Assembly (NCBI GenBank): GCA_026770025.1
Contig: JAMXDE010000012.1
Coordinates: 1,984,001 to 2,048,000, forward strand
Length of the DNA stretch: 64,000 nucleotides
Source of the DNA: Craspedostauros australis
Lineage: Eukaryota > Bacillariophyta > Bacillariophyceae > Mastogloiales > Achnanthaceae
Direction: 5' to 3'
A program made the translations under genes and the position numbers. This document shows, one piece after another, positions 9,979 through 21,400 of the stretch (its first letter is position 1; every line of letters begins with the position of its first letter). The notes beneath the pieces are model-generated. The model saw only the letters and a program-made list of their open reading frames with translations. It made no database searches and was not told where the DNA came from.

Positions 9979-11160
9979 TCAGAATTCGTTTTCCAGATTC
10001 TTGCGGATACCAGCAACGTGGGCAAGGCCGACCACGGCAACGACCGACTTGACGCTGTCATCCATCGCCTGCGAGTGGATGGCGCTCGCCATGACGACAT
10101 CTCGCTCGTGCAGGAAGGCCTCGATGAATGCCGGCACCTCCCGCTCCAGCCTCTGAAAGAGGCGTTCACGGAACTGCGAATCCGCCTTGACCTCTTCGAT
10201 GACAGCCTCCGACCACTCCGGCTTGCGTTCTACCGGATCCAAATCCGGGCGCTCCATCTGCAGACGGTGCTCCAGCTTGGATATCTCCTCCTGATTCGCA
10301 CGGCCAAGTGCGTTGAGGGCCTCTCCCGGCGACGTGCTGGGGTCCTCCATCACCAGCTGCGCCGCTCTGCGGATGGTCTTGATGGATTCGCGGTCGCCAA
10401 GCACAATGCGCTGCACTGTCCCCACCGACTTGGAAGCGTCGATGGCCGCCACGAATTCCCCGCCGGGTCCTTCCGAATTGTTCAAGTCGGAGGACATGTC
10501 GTCGTACATGCCCGTCAGAAGTTTGCGGGCGATCGTCGCGAAGCCATCCAGCAGCAGATTCTTGGCGACGTTTTGCGGCAGCAGCGATTTGAACCACGGA
10601 GCATCTTCCTCGTCGGCGGTGTCTCCGGGTATCCGCACTCCCAGTTCCTTGGACGTCACGACGGGCAATCCAACATCGCTGGCGGTCTCGTATCCAATCC
10701 GCGGCAAGCGGGTCGGATCCAATTCGATCATGACCACATCGGGTCGCGTGGATTCGATGGTGCGCTGGACTTCCTCGTTGGATGCCTTGGAGAGATGCGC
10801 GGTGCCCACCAACGTGACCTGGGTACCGAGGTCTGGCAGGTCCAAAATCTCGATCGTGCTCTTGCTTTGGTTCAACGTCGATTGCGGCGTCTCGCTGCTT
10901 CCAAACAGCGCTGTGGATGTCGATGGCAATGAAAGCCACGATGATGCCAAGGATGGCTCCAGGGATTTCGCCCGTCCCGAGGCATCTGAAGATCTGAGCT
11001 GGATCGGAAGGAACGCTCTGCTGGTAGATCCGTGTTGCGCGAGCAGCGAACCAACGGACGCTCGGCCCAAAGGGTTCTGTGCCTGCAACGCTCCCACCGA
11101 ACGGATGGCAGAACCAACGAGGATGAGCGCAACGCCCGTGTTCGCAATCATTGCATTCAT
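9979..11160 (-). CDS. TraB/PrgY-family protein
   Basis: The frame stays open to an ATG at 11421 (480 residues), but I start it at 11160, where an in-frame ATG opens a signal-like hydrophobic leader (GVALILVGSAIRSVGALQ); this gives 393 residues. The TraB fold is shown by VTLVGTAHLSK followed by RPDVVMIELDPTR, by IVLGDRESIKTI, by HERDVVMASAI and by VVAVVGLAHVAGI near the C-terminus. Bacterial PrgY blunts a peptide pheromone; eukaryotic TraB-domain proteins sit in mitochondrial, ER or plastid membranes and some act at organelle contacts. No C-terminal membrane helix is evident here. The leader suggests entry to the secretory system or an organelle (inference). Exact role unknown. Confidence 0.8.
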   Translation of the reverse strand: MNAMIANTGVALILVGSAIRSVGALQAQNPLGRASVGSLLAQHGSTSRAFLPIQLRSSDASGRAKSLEPSLASSWLSLPSTSTALFGSSETPQSTLNQSKSTIEILDLPDLGTQVTLVGTAHLSKASNEEVQRTIESTRPDVVMIELDPTRLPRIGYETASDVGLPVVTSKELGVRIPGDTADEEDAPWFKSLLPQNVAKNLLLDGFATIARKLLTGMYDDMSSDLNNSEGPGGEFVAAIDASKSVGTVQRIVLGDRESIKTIRRAAQLVMEDPSTSPGEALNALGRANQEEISKLEHRLQMERPDLDPVERKPEWSEAVIEEVKADSQFRERLFQRLEREVPAFIEAFLHERDVVMASAIHSQAMDDSVKSVVAVVGLAHVAGIRKNLENEF

Positions 11161-11858
11161 CGTTTCAGGCTTGTGGGAATGCTGTGGTTTGATGCTGCTG
11201 CAATGTACGACTATGGCAGCACAACGGTCCTCCGCAATGTCACAAGTGCAAGTGTCTCGAAGGATTGTCGAAGTATGGTTCAAGCGGAAGTAGCGGTGGG
11301 TGATGATTTGTGATCGTGCGTGGCGGAACAAGTTTCGGCTTGCCTCCATTTGGATTCTGCTGAGTTTGTGATTTGTGGCGTGTCGAGGTGACAGGTCATT
11401 TAGTGTCGGTGTCGTGATCATGACGTCACGGGTATCTGGTTATCAAGAATTGTTTGCTGTACTTCTACGCCGCAAGCGCTGTCATATCATTGGGTCCCGA
11501 ATATCTAGTGACTGATTGTGGACTTCGTGCATGGATTGGTCCAACCAGTCCAATCCATGACCCAACAACCGATCCGATTTGCGCGTTGAATCTTGTGTGG
11601 TGTGTGCGGTTTGGCATGTTGTGGAGAAGAGCGTTGGCTGGGATCTCCAATGTCCGTTGATACAATCATCATCAGGGGCAGCCGTTTGCCACAACATTCT
11701 GTCACACTCTGGCTATTGGTACGACTACTCTGGCTGCATCCTGCGACTACTACTACACTTGCACACAACACAACCCGGACATCCAAACAAGAGCTTCACA
11801 AGATCGTGTTGACAAGGCGCGATCCAGATAACGCAACGCAGCGACACAAACAGCGACG
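11161..11858. other. Divergent promoter region
   Basis: It lies between the TraB-family gene (minus) and the COG5 gene (plus) and probably carries both promoters. If the TraB protein starts at its upstream ATG (11421), the region shrinks by 261 bp. No TATA box or other feature stands out. Confidence 0.4.
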
Positions 11859-14800
11859 ATGGTGACGATGGTGACGCAGACTGAGGACGTCGGCGTTGCC
11901 GATGAACCGTCCGCACCACCGCGCGCGGCGAACAATGGCAGCACCGTGAACAGCTCGGCTTCGCAGGCGGCCGCTTCGCTGGCGTTGCTGCTGCAGGAGG
12001 ATCCGTTGCTCACGCAGCACGGCCTCAACGTTTCCGGCAAGTCCGAGGAGCATGCCTTTTCGTACGCTGCCGCGTTGCTGGACGAGGAGAGCATGGGCGA
12101 AGACCAGCAGCAGCAGGCAGAGAATGCGCTGGGCGAGGTGGAGCGCAAGCTGGCCTTGGTGGGTTCGTTGGCGGAGAGGGTGTCAAGGACCAGCCCGGAG
12201 GCCGTGGCGGGACCCTTGCTCAAGATGCACGGCTTCGCCGTCGTTGAGGAAGAGCCTGCGGCTGCTGCAGCGTCGGGCGCGGGCGGAGAGGGCACCCTGG
12301 AGGCCGCGGCAGCTGCTGCGACGTCGGCATCAGCTTCGTCCAGCGCCAACACATTGTCAGTGCTGCGAGAAAAGTGTGACCGTCTCAAGCGGCAGGGCGA
12401 CGTGCTCGATGGGGTGGCGCAGAGGGTCGAGGCATCGTTGCAACGGGGTATGGGACGCATGGACACGGCAACGAAGCGTCTGTCTCGCGTGCTGGATCTT
12501 TCGGCGGCTCTCAAAATGATCATGAGGCTTCAGTTCGAGTCTTCCAAGTTGCAGGGATACTACTTGGATGATCTGCGCGACCTCACGCGTGCTGCGGGAT
12601 CGGTGTCCATCATTGAGGACCTCCTGAAAAAGCCAGAGCTCAACACGTCCCCGCCGATCGACATTGTCGAGTCCATCCGGCCGCACGTCAAGAAGACCGC
12701 CACGGCAGTGCGCAGAAGCGCGGCCGGCCTCTTGGATCGGTACCACACCCAGTCAGCTGCGCAGACCGCCAGCGTCATCCAGTTGGGAGCGACGTTGCAG
12801 GTCTACTTCCATCTCGGCGAACTCCCGCAGGCGACCTGGAGCGCCGTGGAACACGCCCTCCTGGCAGGTGAGAAGGCGTCGCACGAGTTCCTTTCGCCGA
12901 CGACGCTGTCGCATCTCACGGAAACAGCCAACACGGAGGCCAAGCTCGCCGTCGGCGTCACGTCTGGCAAGAAGCCCAGCGAGGCAACCCTGCAGCGCGC
13001 CCTGAAGAACAAGCTGCGTGAGCTGCGAGCGGACGTGTCGTCCAAATGGGCGCAGGGGATATCCCAGGCCGCCATGCAGGTGTGGAACTTGCACCAAGTG
13101 CTGTGCAAGAAGTCGGACCCCGTCAGCCGCCAGGTCTACGTGGACGTCGTGGCGGCCGCGGACATCCCAGAAAACTTCCAATCCAACGACATTCCGAAGA
13201 ATGGAGACTTCAGCATCTTCGCCTACTTTTGGGAACGCCTCAGCTGGTCCATCGGAGACCGTCTGGCGCACATCTTGCAGTACGACAACAAGAAGTTCGC
13301 ACCCGATGTCGCTGCTCTGTACCCCGCCGTCAGATCGGCCGTCATCAAGATGCTCGCATCCTTGAACGAGGCGATGCAGGCAGGATTGGGAACGCTCAAC
13401 TTGGAGGACGCGGCTGCCTCGGCGCCCAGCGTTGGTTCTCTCGGTGGATCCACGGCGTTGAGCGACTCTTTCCTGCAATGGAACACGACGGCGGGAAGCA
13501 CCACGTCATCCGGACTCGGGGCCACCAGCGCCGACACATGGACGGTTGCCGCCGGTGCATCAGGCAAAACAGCATCCCAGGGGCCCGTCGTCGATGCCAG
13601 TGGTTCATCCTTGTCGGTCGTCTTCCAATCCAGCGAATGGAAGACCTTGCTCGGAGATGAAGCCAACGAGCGCGGCCTATTCAGGCTCCAAGAGGCATTC
13701 CTGCACGCCTCCAGCCAACGGCTCTGCGCTCCGCTCAACTACATGTTCACCGAGAACGTCACGGTCGATCAGGACGGGCACACCTTCTCCGGCCTTCCGC
13801 TGCTGCCTTCGCGCTACGACATTCAAAAGTTCGACATCAACATCCGCCAAGAACTCGCGCTGGCTGATCCGCGTGAAGGTGGCGGCGATCTGTCATCCGT
13901 CACCATGATTGCAGAAATCGTCGTGGCCATGGTGTCGCAATTCTGCGAGCAGGCCAAGAACGCCACCAGCAACGCAGGCGAAGAAGGATGCCTCGACCCG
14001 ACCGATGGATCCGCCACTAGCGCGCTGAAGCACGACGTCAAGGTCGTGTCCATCATGAACACCATGGCCGAATCGCTGCGCGCCGCCCCCGAGAAGGTCT
14101 TCCTCGCACCGTACCGACCGGCCATCACATCGCGATTGGAGGAGGCGGCCGAGATGTGCGAAAAGGCGCTGCAGGCAGGGCTGGCGGAGATTGACCGCTT
14201 TGTACAGTCCCAGGTTTTGACACCTGTCTGCAAGGCGCTGAACAGACGCATCGCCACATCCATCGCGCGCATCCACCTGGGCAACTACCTCCAGACGGCT
14301 CCGGCCGGCATGGACGGCGAAACCCCGAGCTTCGTCGAGCGACATCTAGCGGACAACTATGAACAGATGTCATCGCAGCTCATCGCGCACATCCCTGGCG
14401 ATTTCGGTGCCATGGTGGCATCGACTGTCGCCAAGTTCTCCATCTACGCCTTCGTTTCCAATGTCGCGCTCATCCGACCGCTGGCCGAATCTGCACGCAT
14501 GCACATCACGCAGGATCTGGCTGACTTCGAACTCGCCCTGGAGCAGTTCGTGACAAAGAGCGGATCCACGACGTCGCTCAATCAGATGGACGAAGGCAAG
14601 CCGTACTCGGAGCTGCGTGCCGTGCGCGAAATGCTGTTCTGGACAGCCTTGGACGACAAGGACAAGCAGCCCAACGCGATTGCCAAATCCATGCTGCGCG
14701 AGAATTGGGTCAAGAACGTGCGTCCATCGACGGCCTGCCATTACCTCTTCGCCTCCGCCCCCAACCTGCTGTCCTCGCCGCATCACATGAAAAAGATGCG

Positions 14801-15005
14801 CGTCGAGGATTACGTCCTCTCCCTCGTGGACCTCAATGCCAAGGTCGAAGACGGCGAGGCCAGCGCCTGGGTCACCACCATGGCCTGCTGCGATTCCTAC
14901 CGCCAACGCCAGAGCGCCATGCAGGGCACCAAGGACGGGGATGCGCGCATCCCATCCATCCTGATGGCGCTGGGTCCGGAACTGTTGCGTCGTCGTCGTA
15001 ACTAA
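11859..15005 (+). CDS. COG5: Conserved oligomeric Golgi complex subunit 5
   Basis: A 1048-residue intronless protein matching COG5, one subunit of the eight-part COG tether that catches retrograde vesicles at the Golgi. Recognisable parts: the N-terminal heptad-like region (CDRLKRQGDVLDGVAQRVE; TATKRLSRVLDLSAALKMI), the conserved central part around residues 395-470 with LHQVLCKKSDPVS (compare the metazoan block around 'KRDPVS'), FAYFWERLSWSIGDRL, and the long helical C-terminal half. Human COG5 has about 840 residues; the extra length here lies in an Ala-rich segment (residues 130-165) and Ser/Gly-rich loops (residues 520-590). The ATG at 11859 is followed closely by another at 11868. Confidence 0.85.
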   Translation: MVTMVTQTEDVGVADEPSAPPRAANNGSTVNSSASQAAASLALLLQEDPLLTQHGLNVSGKSEEHAFSYAAALLDEESMGEDQQQQAENALGEVERKLALVGSLAERVSRTSPEAVAGPLLKMHGFAVVEEEPAAAAASGAGGEGTLEAAAAAATSASASSSANTLSVLREKCDRLKRQGDVLDGVAQRVEASLQRGMGRMDTATKRLSRVLDLSAALKMIMRLQFESSKLQGYYLDDLRDLTRAAGSVSIIEDLLKKPELNTSPPIDIVESIRPHVKKTATAVRRSAAGLLDRYHTQSAAQTASVIQLGATLQVYFHLGELPQATWSAVEHALLAGEKASHEFLSPTTLSHLTETANTEAKLAVGVTSGKKPSEATLQRALKNKLRELRADVSSKWAQGISQAAMQVWNLHQVLCKKSDPVSRQVYVDVVAAADIPENFQSNDIPKNGDFSIFAYFWERLSWSIGDRLAHILQYDNKKFAPDVAALYPAVRSAVIKMLASLNEAMQAGLGTLNLEDAAASAPSVGSLGGSTALSDSFLQWNTTAGSTTSSGLGATSADTWTVAAGASGKTASQGPVVDASGSSLSVVFQSSEWKTLLGDEANERGLFRLQEAFLHASSQRLCAPLNYMFTENVTVDQDGHTFSGLPLLPSRYDIQKFDINIRQELALADPREGGGDLSSVTMIAEIVVAMVSQFCEQAKNATSNAGEEGCLDPTDGSATSALKHDVKVVSIMNTMAESLRAAPEKVFLAPYRPAITSRLEEAAEMCEKALQAGLAEIDRFVQSQVLTPVCKALNRRIATSIARIHLGNYLQTAPAGMDGETPSFVERHLADNYEQMSSQLIAHIPGDFGAMVASTVAKFSIYAFVSNVALIRPLAESARMHITQDLADFELALEQFVTKSGSTTSLNQMDEGKPYSELRAVREMLFWTALDDKDKQPNAIAKSMLRENWVKNVRPSTACHYLFASAPNLLSSPHHMKKMRVEDYVLSLVDLNAKVEDGEASAWVTTMACCDSYRQRQSAMQGTKDGDARIPSILMALGPELLRRRRN

Positions 15006-15186
15006 AGATGAACAAAAGAACAAACAATCCATAGAGAGCAGTAGCACATTCGTACTCTAGCAAGTACACGATAGCATAGTGCGACAAGAGTACTTTCTCA
15101 ATGGATAAGGATGCGTGCTTCGCTTCTTAGAGAGATTGCTCTTATCTTTCGCATGCCAAACTCCAGCTGTCTGCTACAATGCGTCA

Positions 15187-17598
15187 CTACGTGCTTCGCA
15201 TGGCATCGTCCAACCGCAATGCATCTTTCCAATCCTCCAGATCTGCCACAACCAACGGCGTTGCCTTGCCTCGGCTCTGCGCTTGCAACTTGGTGATCGT
15301 CAGCCATCGATGAAAGTCTGTCTCGGTGATTCCCGGTTTGTCCTGCTGCCGTGCCGATTGACGTCGTTGGATGAAATCCTCTTGCGCTTGCCGCAACAAT
15401 GCAGGGGCGTATTCCACGTTCGTGCATCGGCGGCGACCGCTTGCGATGTACGCGCGGAGATCGAGCGATGGGCGTTGGACCGAGATGCTGGGTTGCTCCA
15501 CCTTCACACTACAAGTAGTGTGCATCGTGCATGGCATTGCGATAGTCGATACAACCAAAACGCGATAATCCGCTTCAAAGGCGCACGTGTAGAAGGATCC
15601 TTGGAAGACGTACGGCACAGTATGAGATTTCATCAACTGTCGGATGACTTGGAGCAGTTCGTGTCGTCGTTTGGCATCTTGGTTCGTGCAACCGTCCTGA
15701 TTTCGTTCCAATTCGTGATCCAAGTTGGTATCTCCCATGTTGATGATGATCGTGGAGCCTTTTGGCAATTGCAGAACGGATGGTTGCATGCGCCCATCGA
15801 GCTTCTTGGGAACGTTGAAGCGAGATGGGTCATTGTTCGTCACGGTAGTGCAATTCGGCAAATCCAGCAAAGCCACGACGGGTACAACCTGCGCTAGGAC
15901 ATCATGCAGCTTTCGTGAGAGCTGTTGGCACTGTGTGATGGTGGACGGCGATGCAAGTTGCAAATTCAACGAAGCGCATCCCAGAGTCGTGGAGAAAGGA
16001 GTCGTAATGCATTCCCATGACGTAGTGGCCAGTGGCTTGCTCGCTGTTGCTGTCTCAGCGATGCCGCGGCTGTCGTCGTCGTTGTCTGCGAGTGGCGTGA
16101 CGGTCTCCTTGCGTTGGGCTAACGAAAACAACGTCATCAGAATTGCCTCCGCCGTGACCTTGGATTCATTCAATGCCGTTGCCAAACATTCGATCATGTC
16201 CTGCCGATTGAATTGGTCAGATGGCTCGGCGACCGAACTCGTATGCAATGCCCCTTCACCTTCGACGCATTGCTGTTGTTGGTGTTGTTGCTGCTGCTGG
16301 TCCTGTTCTGTCGTTGCGTCCGTGCTGTCCCATGCGTCATCATCAGAATCGTCCAAATCGAGCACTCTGTACGATACGACGTGCATGCGTGGCAGAAGAC
16401 TTGGTGGTGGAAGGACGATATGATCCTCCAGGAACAGGTCGGTGCTGTTGTCAAACATGGCAAGATTGGCATCATCATAGTCACGATCGCTGTTGGATAC
16501 GTGGTCGCCGCCATTGCCTGTTAATCGTCCTGTGGTTTGGTTGGAGAAGTCAACATCCAAGGGATTGTTGGACACGATCCCGATACATTCCACTACATCA
16601 TTCAGACGCAATTTGCGTTGCACAGATGATTGATCATCGCTCGACGACGCTGACATTGCAATCGCTGCGCTGATTCTAGCTTGTTCCGAATAGTACATCT
16701 TCGCCAGAATCGGAATCTGAGTTGGGCAGCTATTTTGTGTGCCACTTGGCCACCATTCGTTCTTGCTGTTGCTTTCCCCATTGGCAGAGGCTGTTGCACT
16801 GCGCTGGTGTCCATCCGACATTTCGGGATCCTCACCAGGACTTCCCTGCCAGGAGGCGTCTCTCTTCCTCGCCGACTGCTGCGCATCGGCACTTGTACTC
16901 GTATTGGAGCTTTCGTTCGTGTTGGCAGTCGCATTAGCATCAGCATTACCATCACCATGTTCTTCCATGGAAGCTTCGGCGTCTCGGTGACGCTTCTTGT
17001 CATTGCTGCTGCTTCTGCCACTGTTATTGTCATTGTTATTGTTATTGTTTCCATCACGAATATCAGTTGTGTTGCGGGGAGACAATCGCTGCGCACCATT
17101 GAGCTCATCACGGAACCATGGTGCGGTGTGCGGAATCGGCACAATGATGAGCGGAGTTCGTTCTTCGAGATCGTTGCAGAGCTGCGATGGCTGTGCATCA
17201 TCACCATCACCGTCGCTGGCAGTGTTGACGAAGTCCATGTAGTGCGTGTGACGACCGTGGACACGAGATACGTAGTACTCCGGTTCCAGCATGTCCTGCA
17301 CCATACCGACGTAACGAACGAAGTTGGGAGTCGCGGATGCTGTCCTGTTGAATTCCTGCCGGTTGAAGAACGGATGGCGCGTGGATTGCAGGTCAACAAT
17401 GTCTTCGCCCGTGAGCAGATCCTTGCCTCTCAAGATCTTTCGCTTGATGTCGTTGCATTCCGTCATCGTCAGTGTGTTCCTTAATGTTGCTCCTCCACCT
17501 GTTGCTGCTTCTGCTGCTGCTTCTGCTGCAATGCAGTTGCTTCGGTCGATCCTCTTCGCAGTCAAGGTGCTCCGATTGTTGGGATGCTGTGCAACCAT
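15187..17598 (-). CDS. MCMBP: MCM-binding protein (MCMBP/ETG1 family)
   Basis: An 803-residue protein resembling MCMBP, which binds MCM3-7 subunits and helps assembly or unloading of the replicative helicase in the nucleus. Evidence: NFVRYVGMVQDMLEPEYYV near residue 90, ERTPLIIVPIPHTAPW, the mini-MCM block NDVVECIGIVSNNPLD, VLQLPKGSTIIINM in the C-terminal third, and the ending with FIQRRQS, ITETDFHRWLTITKLQA and LEDWKDALRLDD. Animal forms have about 640 residues; the extra length is Asn/Ser/Asp/Gln-rich linker (about residues 185-300 and 420-460). The first ATG is 17598; a second in-frame ATG at residue 45 starts closer to conserved sequence. Converges on COG5, 181 bp between stops. Confidence 0.85.
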   Translation of the reverse strand: MVAQHPNNRSTLTAKRIDRSNCIAAEAAAEAATGGGATLRNTLTMTECNDIKRKILRGKDLLTGEDIVDLQSTRHPFFNRQEFNRTASATPNFVRYVGMVQDMLEPEYYVSRVHGRHTHYMDFVNTASDGDGDDAQPSQLCNDLEERTPLIIVPIPHTAPWFRDELNGAQRLSPRNTTDIRDGNNNNNNDNNSGRSSSNDKKRHRDAEASMEEHGDGNADANATANTNESSNTSTSADAQQSARKRDASWQGSPGEDPEMSDGHQRSATASANGESNSKNEWWPSGTQNSCPTQIPILAKMYYSEQARISAAIAMSASSSDDQSSVQRKLRLNDVVECIGIVSNNPLDVDFSNQTTGRLTGNGGDHVSNSDRDYDDANLAMFDNSTDLFLEDHIVLPPPSLLPRMHVVSYRVLDLDDSDDDAWDSTDATTEQDQQQQQHQQQQCVEGEGALHTSSVAEPSDQFNRQDMIECLATALNESKVTAEAILMTLFSLAQRKETVTPLADNDDDSRGIAETATASKPLATTSWECITTPFSTTLGCASLNLQLASPSTITQCQQLSRKLHDVLAQVVPVVALLDLPNCTTVTNNDPSRFNVPKKLDGRMQPSVLQLPKGSTIIINMGDTNLDHELERNQDGCTNQDAKRRHELLQVIRQLMKSHTVPYVFQGSFYTCAFEADYRVLVVSTIAMPCTMHTTCSVKVEQPSISVQRPSLDLRAYIASGRRRCTNVEYAPALLRQAQEDFIQRRQSARQQDKPGITETDFHRWLTITKLQAQSRGKATPLVVADLEDWKDALRLDDAMRST

Positions 17599-18457
17599 GC
17601 CGTGTGTGCGTTCCGACTATCAGTGTGTTCCTCTTAAGTGCGATGGCAATACCAACAATATCTCGTACACCATTCACTGATCAAGCCGGCGCCTGACGAG
17701 AAAGGGACGCGACCATTCAAATGATCCAGTTGCTGATAGCATTGGTTTGTGTTTCGCCAAATCAACATGTTGTTCGCCAAAATCGCTTCGCGCCAAAATC
17801 AGAGAAGAGACTGGAGGAGTATTTCTTCCATCTGGAGTACCTTGGAAAGGATATCCAAAGTGATGAGTTGAGTTCGACAATTTTGTCTTCGTTGACATAA
17901 CGTTTACAACGTCTGTGGCTTGGGATTACTCCCAACAGATTTTCTCCGATCGCCCTCCACAAGTTCACCCGAAACGAGAAAGAGGAACGAAAAGTGCGCT
18001 CCCTTCTTCTTCTCTTCTTGTGTCTCGTTGATGCCTCGTCTCACATGCGAGTACGAGTACGGACACGAGCTACAAAGAGCACTCGTATGACTATGTACGA
18101 GCCACGGTAAATGGTGCCACCTCTTGTCTGTCTTCGAGATTGAAATCGTCAACTTCGTCTTGGTGGCGTGAGAAAGGCTGTCTGATTACTCTACATTTAT
18201 GTGGTGTGCGGTCGTAGATTCGATCTGGACTTGTTGGTGGCCACGAGTATCGTGTTCCGCTCTCGTCGACATCTGACTGCAGGTCCTCTCTCTCTCTCTT
18301 TGGAGACGGCAACCTTCGCACATCGCGCCATCACCGCCATCGTCATCGTCATCGTTATCAACACTGGAATTGACACCGAGTGCTTGTTGCACTCACTCAC
18401 TCATTCACTCACTCATTCACTCACTCACTACATCACCGCACACCGACAAGTGGGAGA
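17599..18457. other. Divergent promoter region with CT and CACT repeats
   Basis: Between the MCMBP gene (minus) and the metalloprotease gene (plus). It contains clustered ACGAGTA-type motifs at 18046-18100, a pyrimidine tract at 18284-18301 and a CACT/CATT tandem tract at 18391-18430. An open frame reaches leftwards to a GTG at 18380 through the repeat, but there is no ATG there. Confidence 0.5.
18391..18430. repeat. (ACTC)n/(ATTC) microsatellite
   Basis: About ten tetranucleotide units of ACTC with interspersed ATTC, 30 bp upstream of the first ATG of the metalloprotease gene, so probably in its leader. Confidence 0.85.
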
Positions 18458-21400
18458 ATGGGACAAGTCGATCGAAGCCCGCGGCGTCGTCATAGCACAT
18501 CATCCTCGTATTCTCGCATGGTTCTTTCGGTGTGGCGGATCATCGCCCTGATCGTGGTTTTAGAATGGACATCGAACATGCAGCAACGATGCCGGAATGA
18601 CCATCATGGTCTGCGGAGTCTGCAGGCAATGGCATGGGCGCCGCCTGATCCTTCCTACTTTCCAGAGAATGCGAATGATGGCAACGCGGATCCATCATCG
18701 TCATCATCATCATCCGGGTCATCGCCATCGATGGAATCGAATGTGTTTGTGCCAGTCCACGAGTACCGTCAGAAGAAAGAGATCAACTTTGCGTACACCA
18801 CGCGGACGATCCATCCGGAGCTCTGCAGGCACATGGATGAGGCGGAATGCCAGCACCTCGACGAACACTTCACGATGCTGTCGTCCAGAATGCGAGAGCA
18901 TGTGGCCTCGAGGAATGAGGAACGAAGACGCAGGCAGCGTCAGCTGAATCATGACCCTGTCACCAACACAACGCGACAACTCACGCGGCTTGATGATGCG
19001 AATGGGAAGCTCAGGATCGTCGTCGCATTGATCGAATTCGCGGATCACGGCGCTCGGACCAAGCTGGATCCATCCGTGTACGATTCGTTGTTCAATGGGG
19101 AAGGCAGGGACGCGGACACTCTCAAGACAGGCTCCGTGCGTGAGTACTTGGACAAGCAGAGCTACGGCGCATTGGATTTTGAGGCCTTCGTCCTGCCATG
19201 GGTCAAGATCGACAGGACCGAGGCGCAGTGCTCGCAGTCAGGCGTCGGCAGTTGCGTGTACGGTCTCTCCCAGGATTTCATACCCTGCTTCACGCCGGCG
19301 CTCGAGTTGGCCGACAGCCTCCACACCGATCCCACCTCGTCCTTCAACTGGAATGACTTTGACAGCAACTCCGACAACGTCATCGATGCCGTCCTCGTCG
19401 TCCACACGGGCTACGCCGCTGACCGTACGCTCAACTGCTTTGAGATCTGGTCTCATGCTTCGTCCGATTCGGCCGGACGTTGGATATCGGGCGCGCCCAA
19501 CGTCGCCATGCGGCTGGGCACGTACGCCATCGGTTCGGGATACCGCAGCACGAGCGGCTTCAAGGTCACGAGATTCAATGTCATCGTGCACGAGTACATC
19601 CACACCTTCGGCATGCCCGATCTCTACGATCTCACCTATCAAACGGCCGGCACGGGTGGCTGGAGTCTTATGGGCAATCCCTACGGTCCATGCCGGATCA
19701 ACGCCGCCAATCCTGGTTCCGTGTCGCCCTACATCAAGATGGAGCTAGGTTGGATCTCGCCGACGTTCATCGTCAAGGACGGCCGCTACTCCATCGGCGC
19801 CGTGCAGAACGGACCCAACATCTACATCCTTGGCAACGGCATCGGCTTTCCGAAATTCGAATACCTGCTGATTGAAAATCGCCAACCTCTCGATTGGGAC
19901 GTCAACGTGTGCGGTGGCGCGGGACCCGGAGGCAGTGGCGGCGTCTTGATCTGGCACATCGACCTGACGCAGGCCGACAATCGCGGGTCCGGCTATCCGG
20001 GCAGCGGCGATTATCCAAATTCGCGGTACCGCATCGCGCTGGTGCAAGCTGATGGGTTGTACGAATTGGAGAAGGATGTCGACAACCGCGGCAACGAAGG
20101 CGATCTCTTCGTGCGAGGGCGCGAGGCCGGTCCCAGCACCATCTTTGGCAATAACATTCCCAGCACGGACTCCTACATCACGGGAAGTTTGGTGTCGACG
20201 GGCATTCGCATCTTTGATTTCACAGACTCGCAGGAGACCATGGAGTTCACCGTGGAAGGGTTGGAAGATGAAGAACCGTCGGCGTCCCCAACGTCGTTGC
20301 CTACGTCGTTACCTACGGATGTTCCTGAAACGGAAGCGCCGACTGCGTTGCCAACGCTGAGTCCGACGGATCCAGTCGTTACTGATGCACCCACACTGGC
20401 GCCTACAGTACCCATTGTGACAGATTCCCCAACAATGATGCCAACGGATCCAATCGTTACTGATTTACCAACATTGACACCTACGACACCCATCGTGACA
20501 GATTCCCCAACGATGATGCCAACGGATCCAGCTGTCCCAACACCGGGCCCCACAGGTTTCATAGTGTTCCGGACGGAAGAGCCTTCAACGAAAGCAACCG
20601 ACGACACGAGTAGCCCAACGCTTGTTCCCACCGATGCGATAGATTCCACATCTTCACCATCAATGTTACCCACAAACGGAGATACGTCTGATCCAACACC
20701 GGGCCCCACAGGTTTCATAGTGTTCCGGACGGAGGAGCCTTCAACGAAAACAACTGACGATACAAGCAGCCCGACGTTTGTTCCAACAGGCGACGCGAAT
20801 CCAACATCTTCGCCTTCAGTGTTGCCCACAAATGGAGACACATCTACGCCGACCATCACGCCCGAAACAACGGAATCGCCGAGTGATGCATCAGACACAG
20901 GACTGCCTACTTCACTCCCAACTCAGTTGCCCGAGACAACGGCTGCACCAAGCAATCTCTCCGACGCATCATCTCCATCTGGATCGCCAACGAACACGAG
21001 TACTTCAGCACCAACTCCAGCACCAACCGTATCGCCAACAGATCCTCAAGCCACTTCGGCACCAACAGCCACACCCAGTCTAGCAATCGTCACCGATTCA
21101 CCAACCATGTTGTCGGATACGAGCTTCCCAACCAGCACTGCCAACGATCAATGCTTCTTCGTGACGAACGTTGATGAATGCGAACAGCTGCTTGCCACGG
21201 TCACGCCTCAAGACGGCTGCGATTGCTACCAATTCTGCGACGGCCAGCAGGCGCAGTGCACTTCGTTTGGCCAAGCAATCCAGCTGGCCTGTCCGTCGGG
21301 AAATCTCGTGGCGGGTTGCACTGTCGATGGCATGACAAAAACGCCGACACAGACACCGTCCAAGGCACCCACGGAGAGGCCCACTCAGACGCCAACCTTG

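Noticed and set aside
9853-10932. 359-codon plus-strand frame
   Set aside because: Antisense to the TraB-family gene, no domain seen.
16681-17484. 267-codon plus-strand frame with hydrophobic runs
   Set aside because: Antisense to Asn/Ser-rich linkers of the MCMBP gene.
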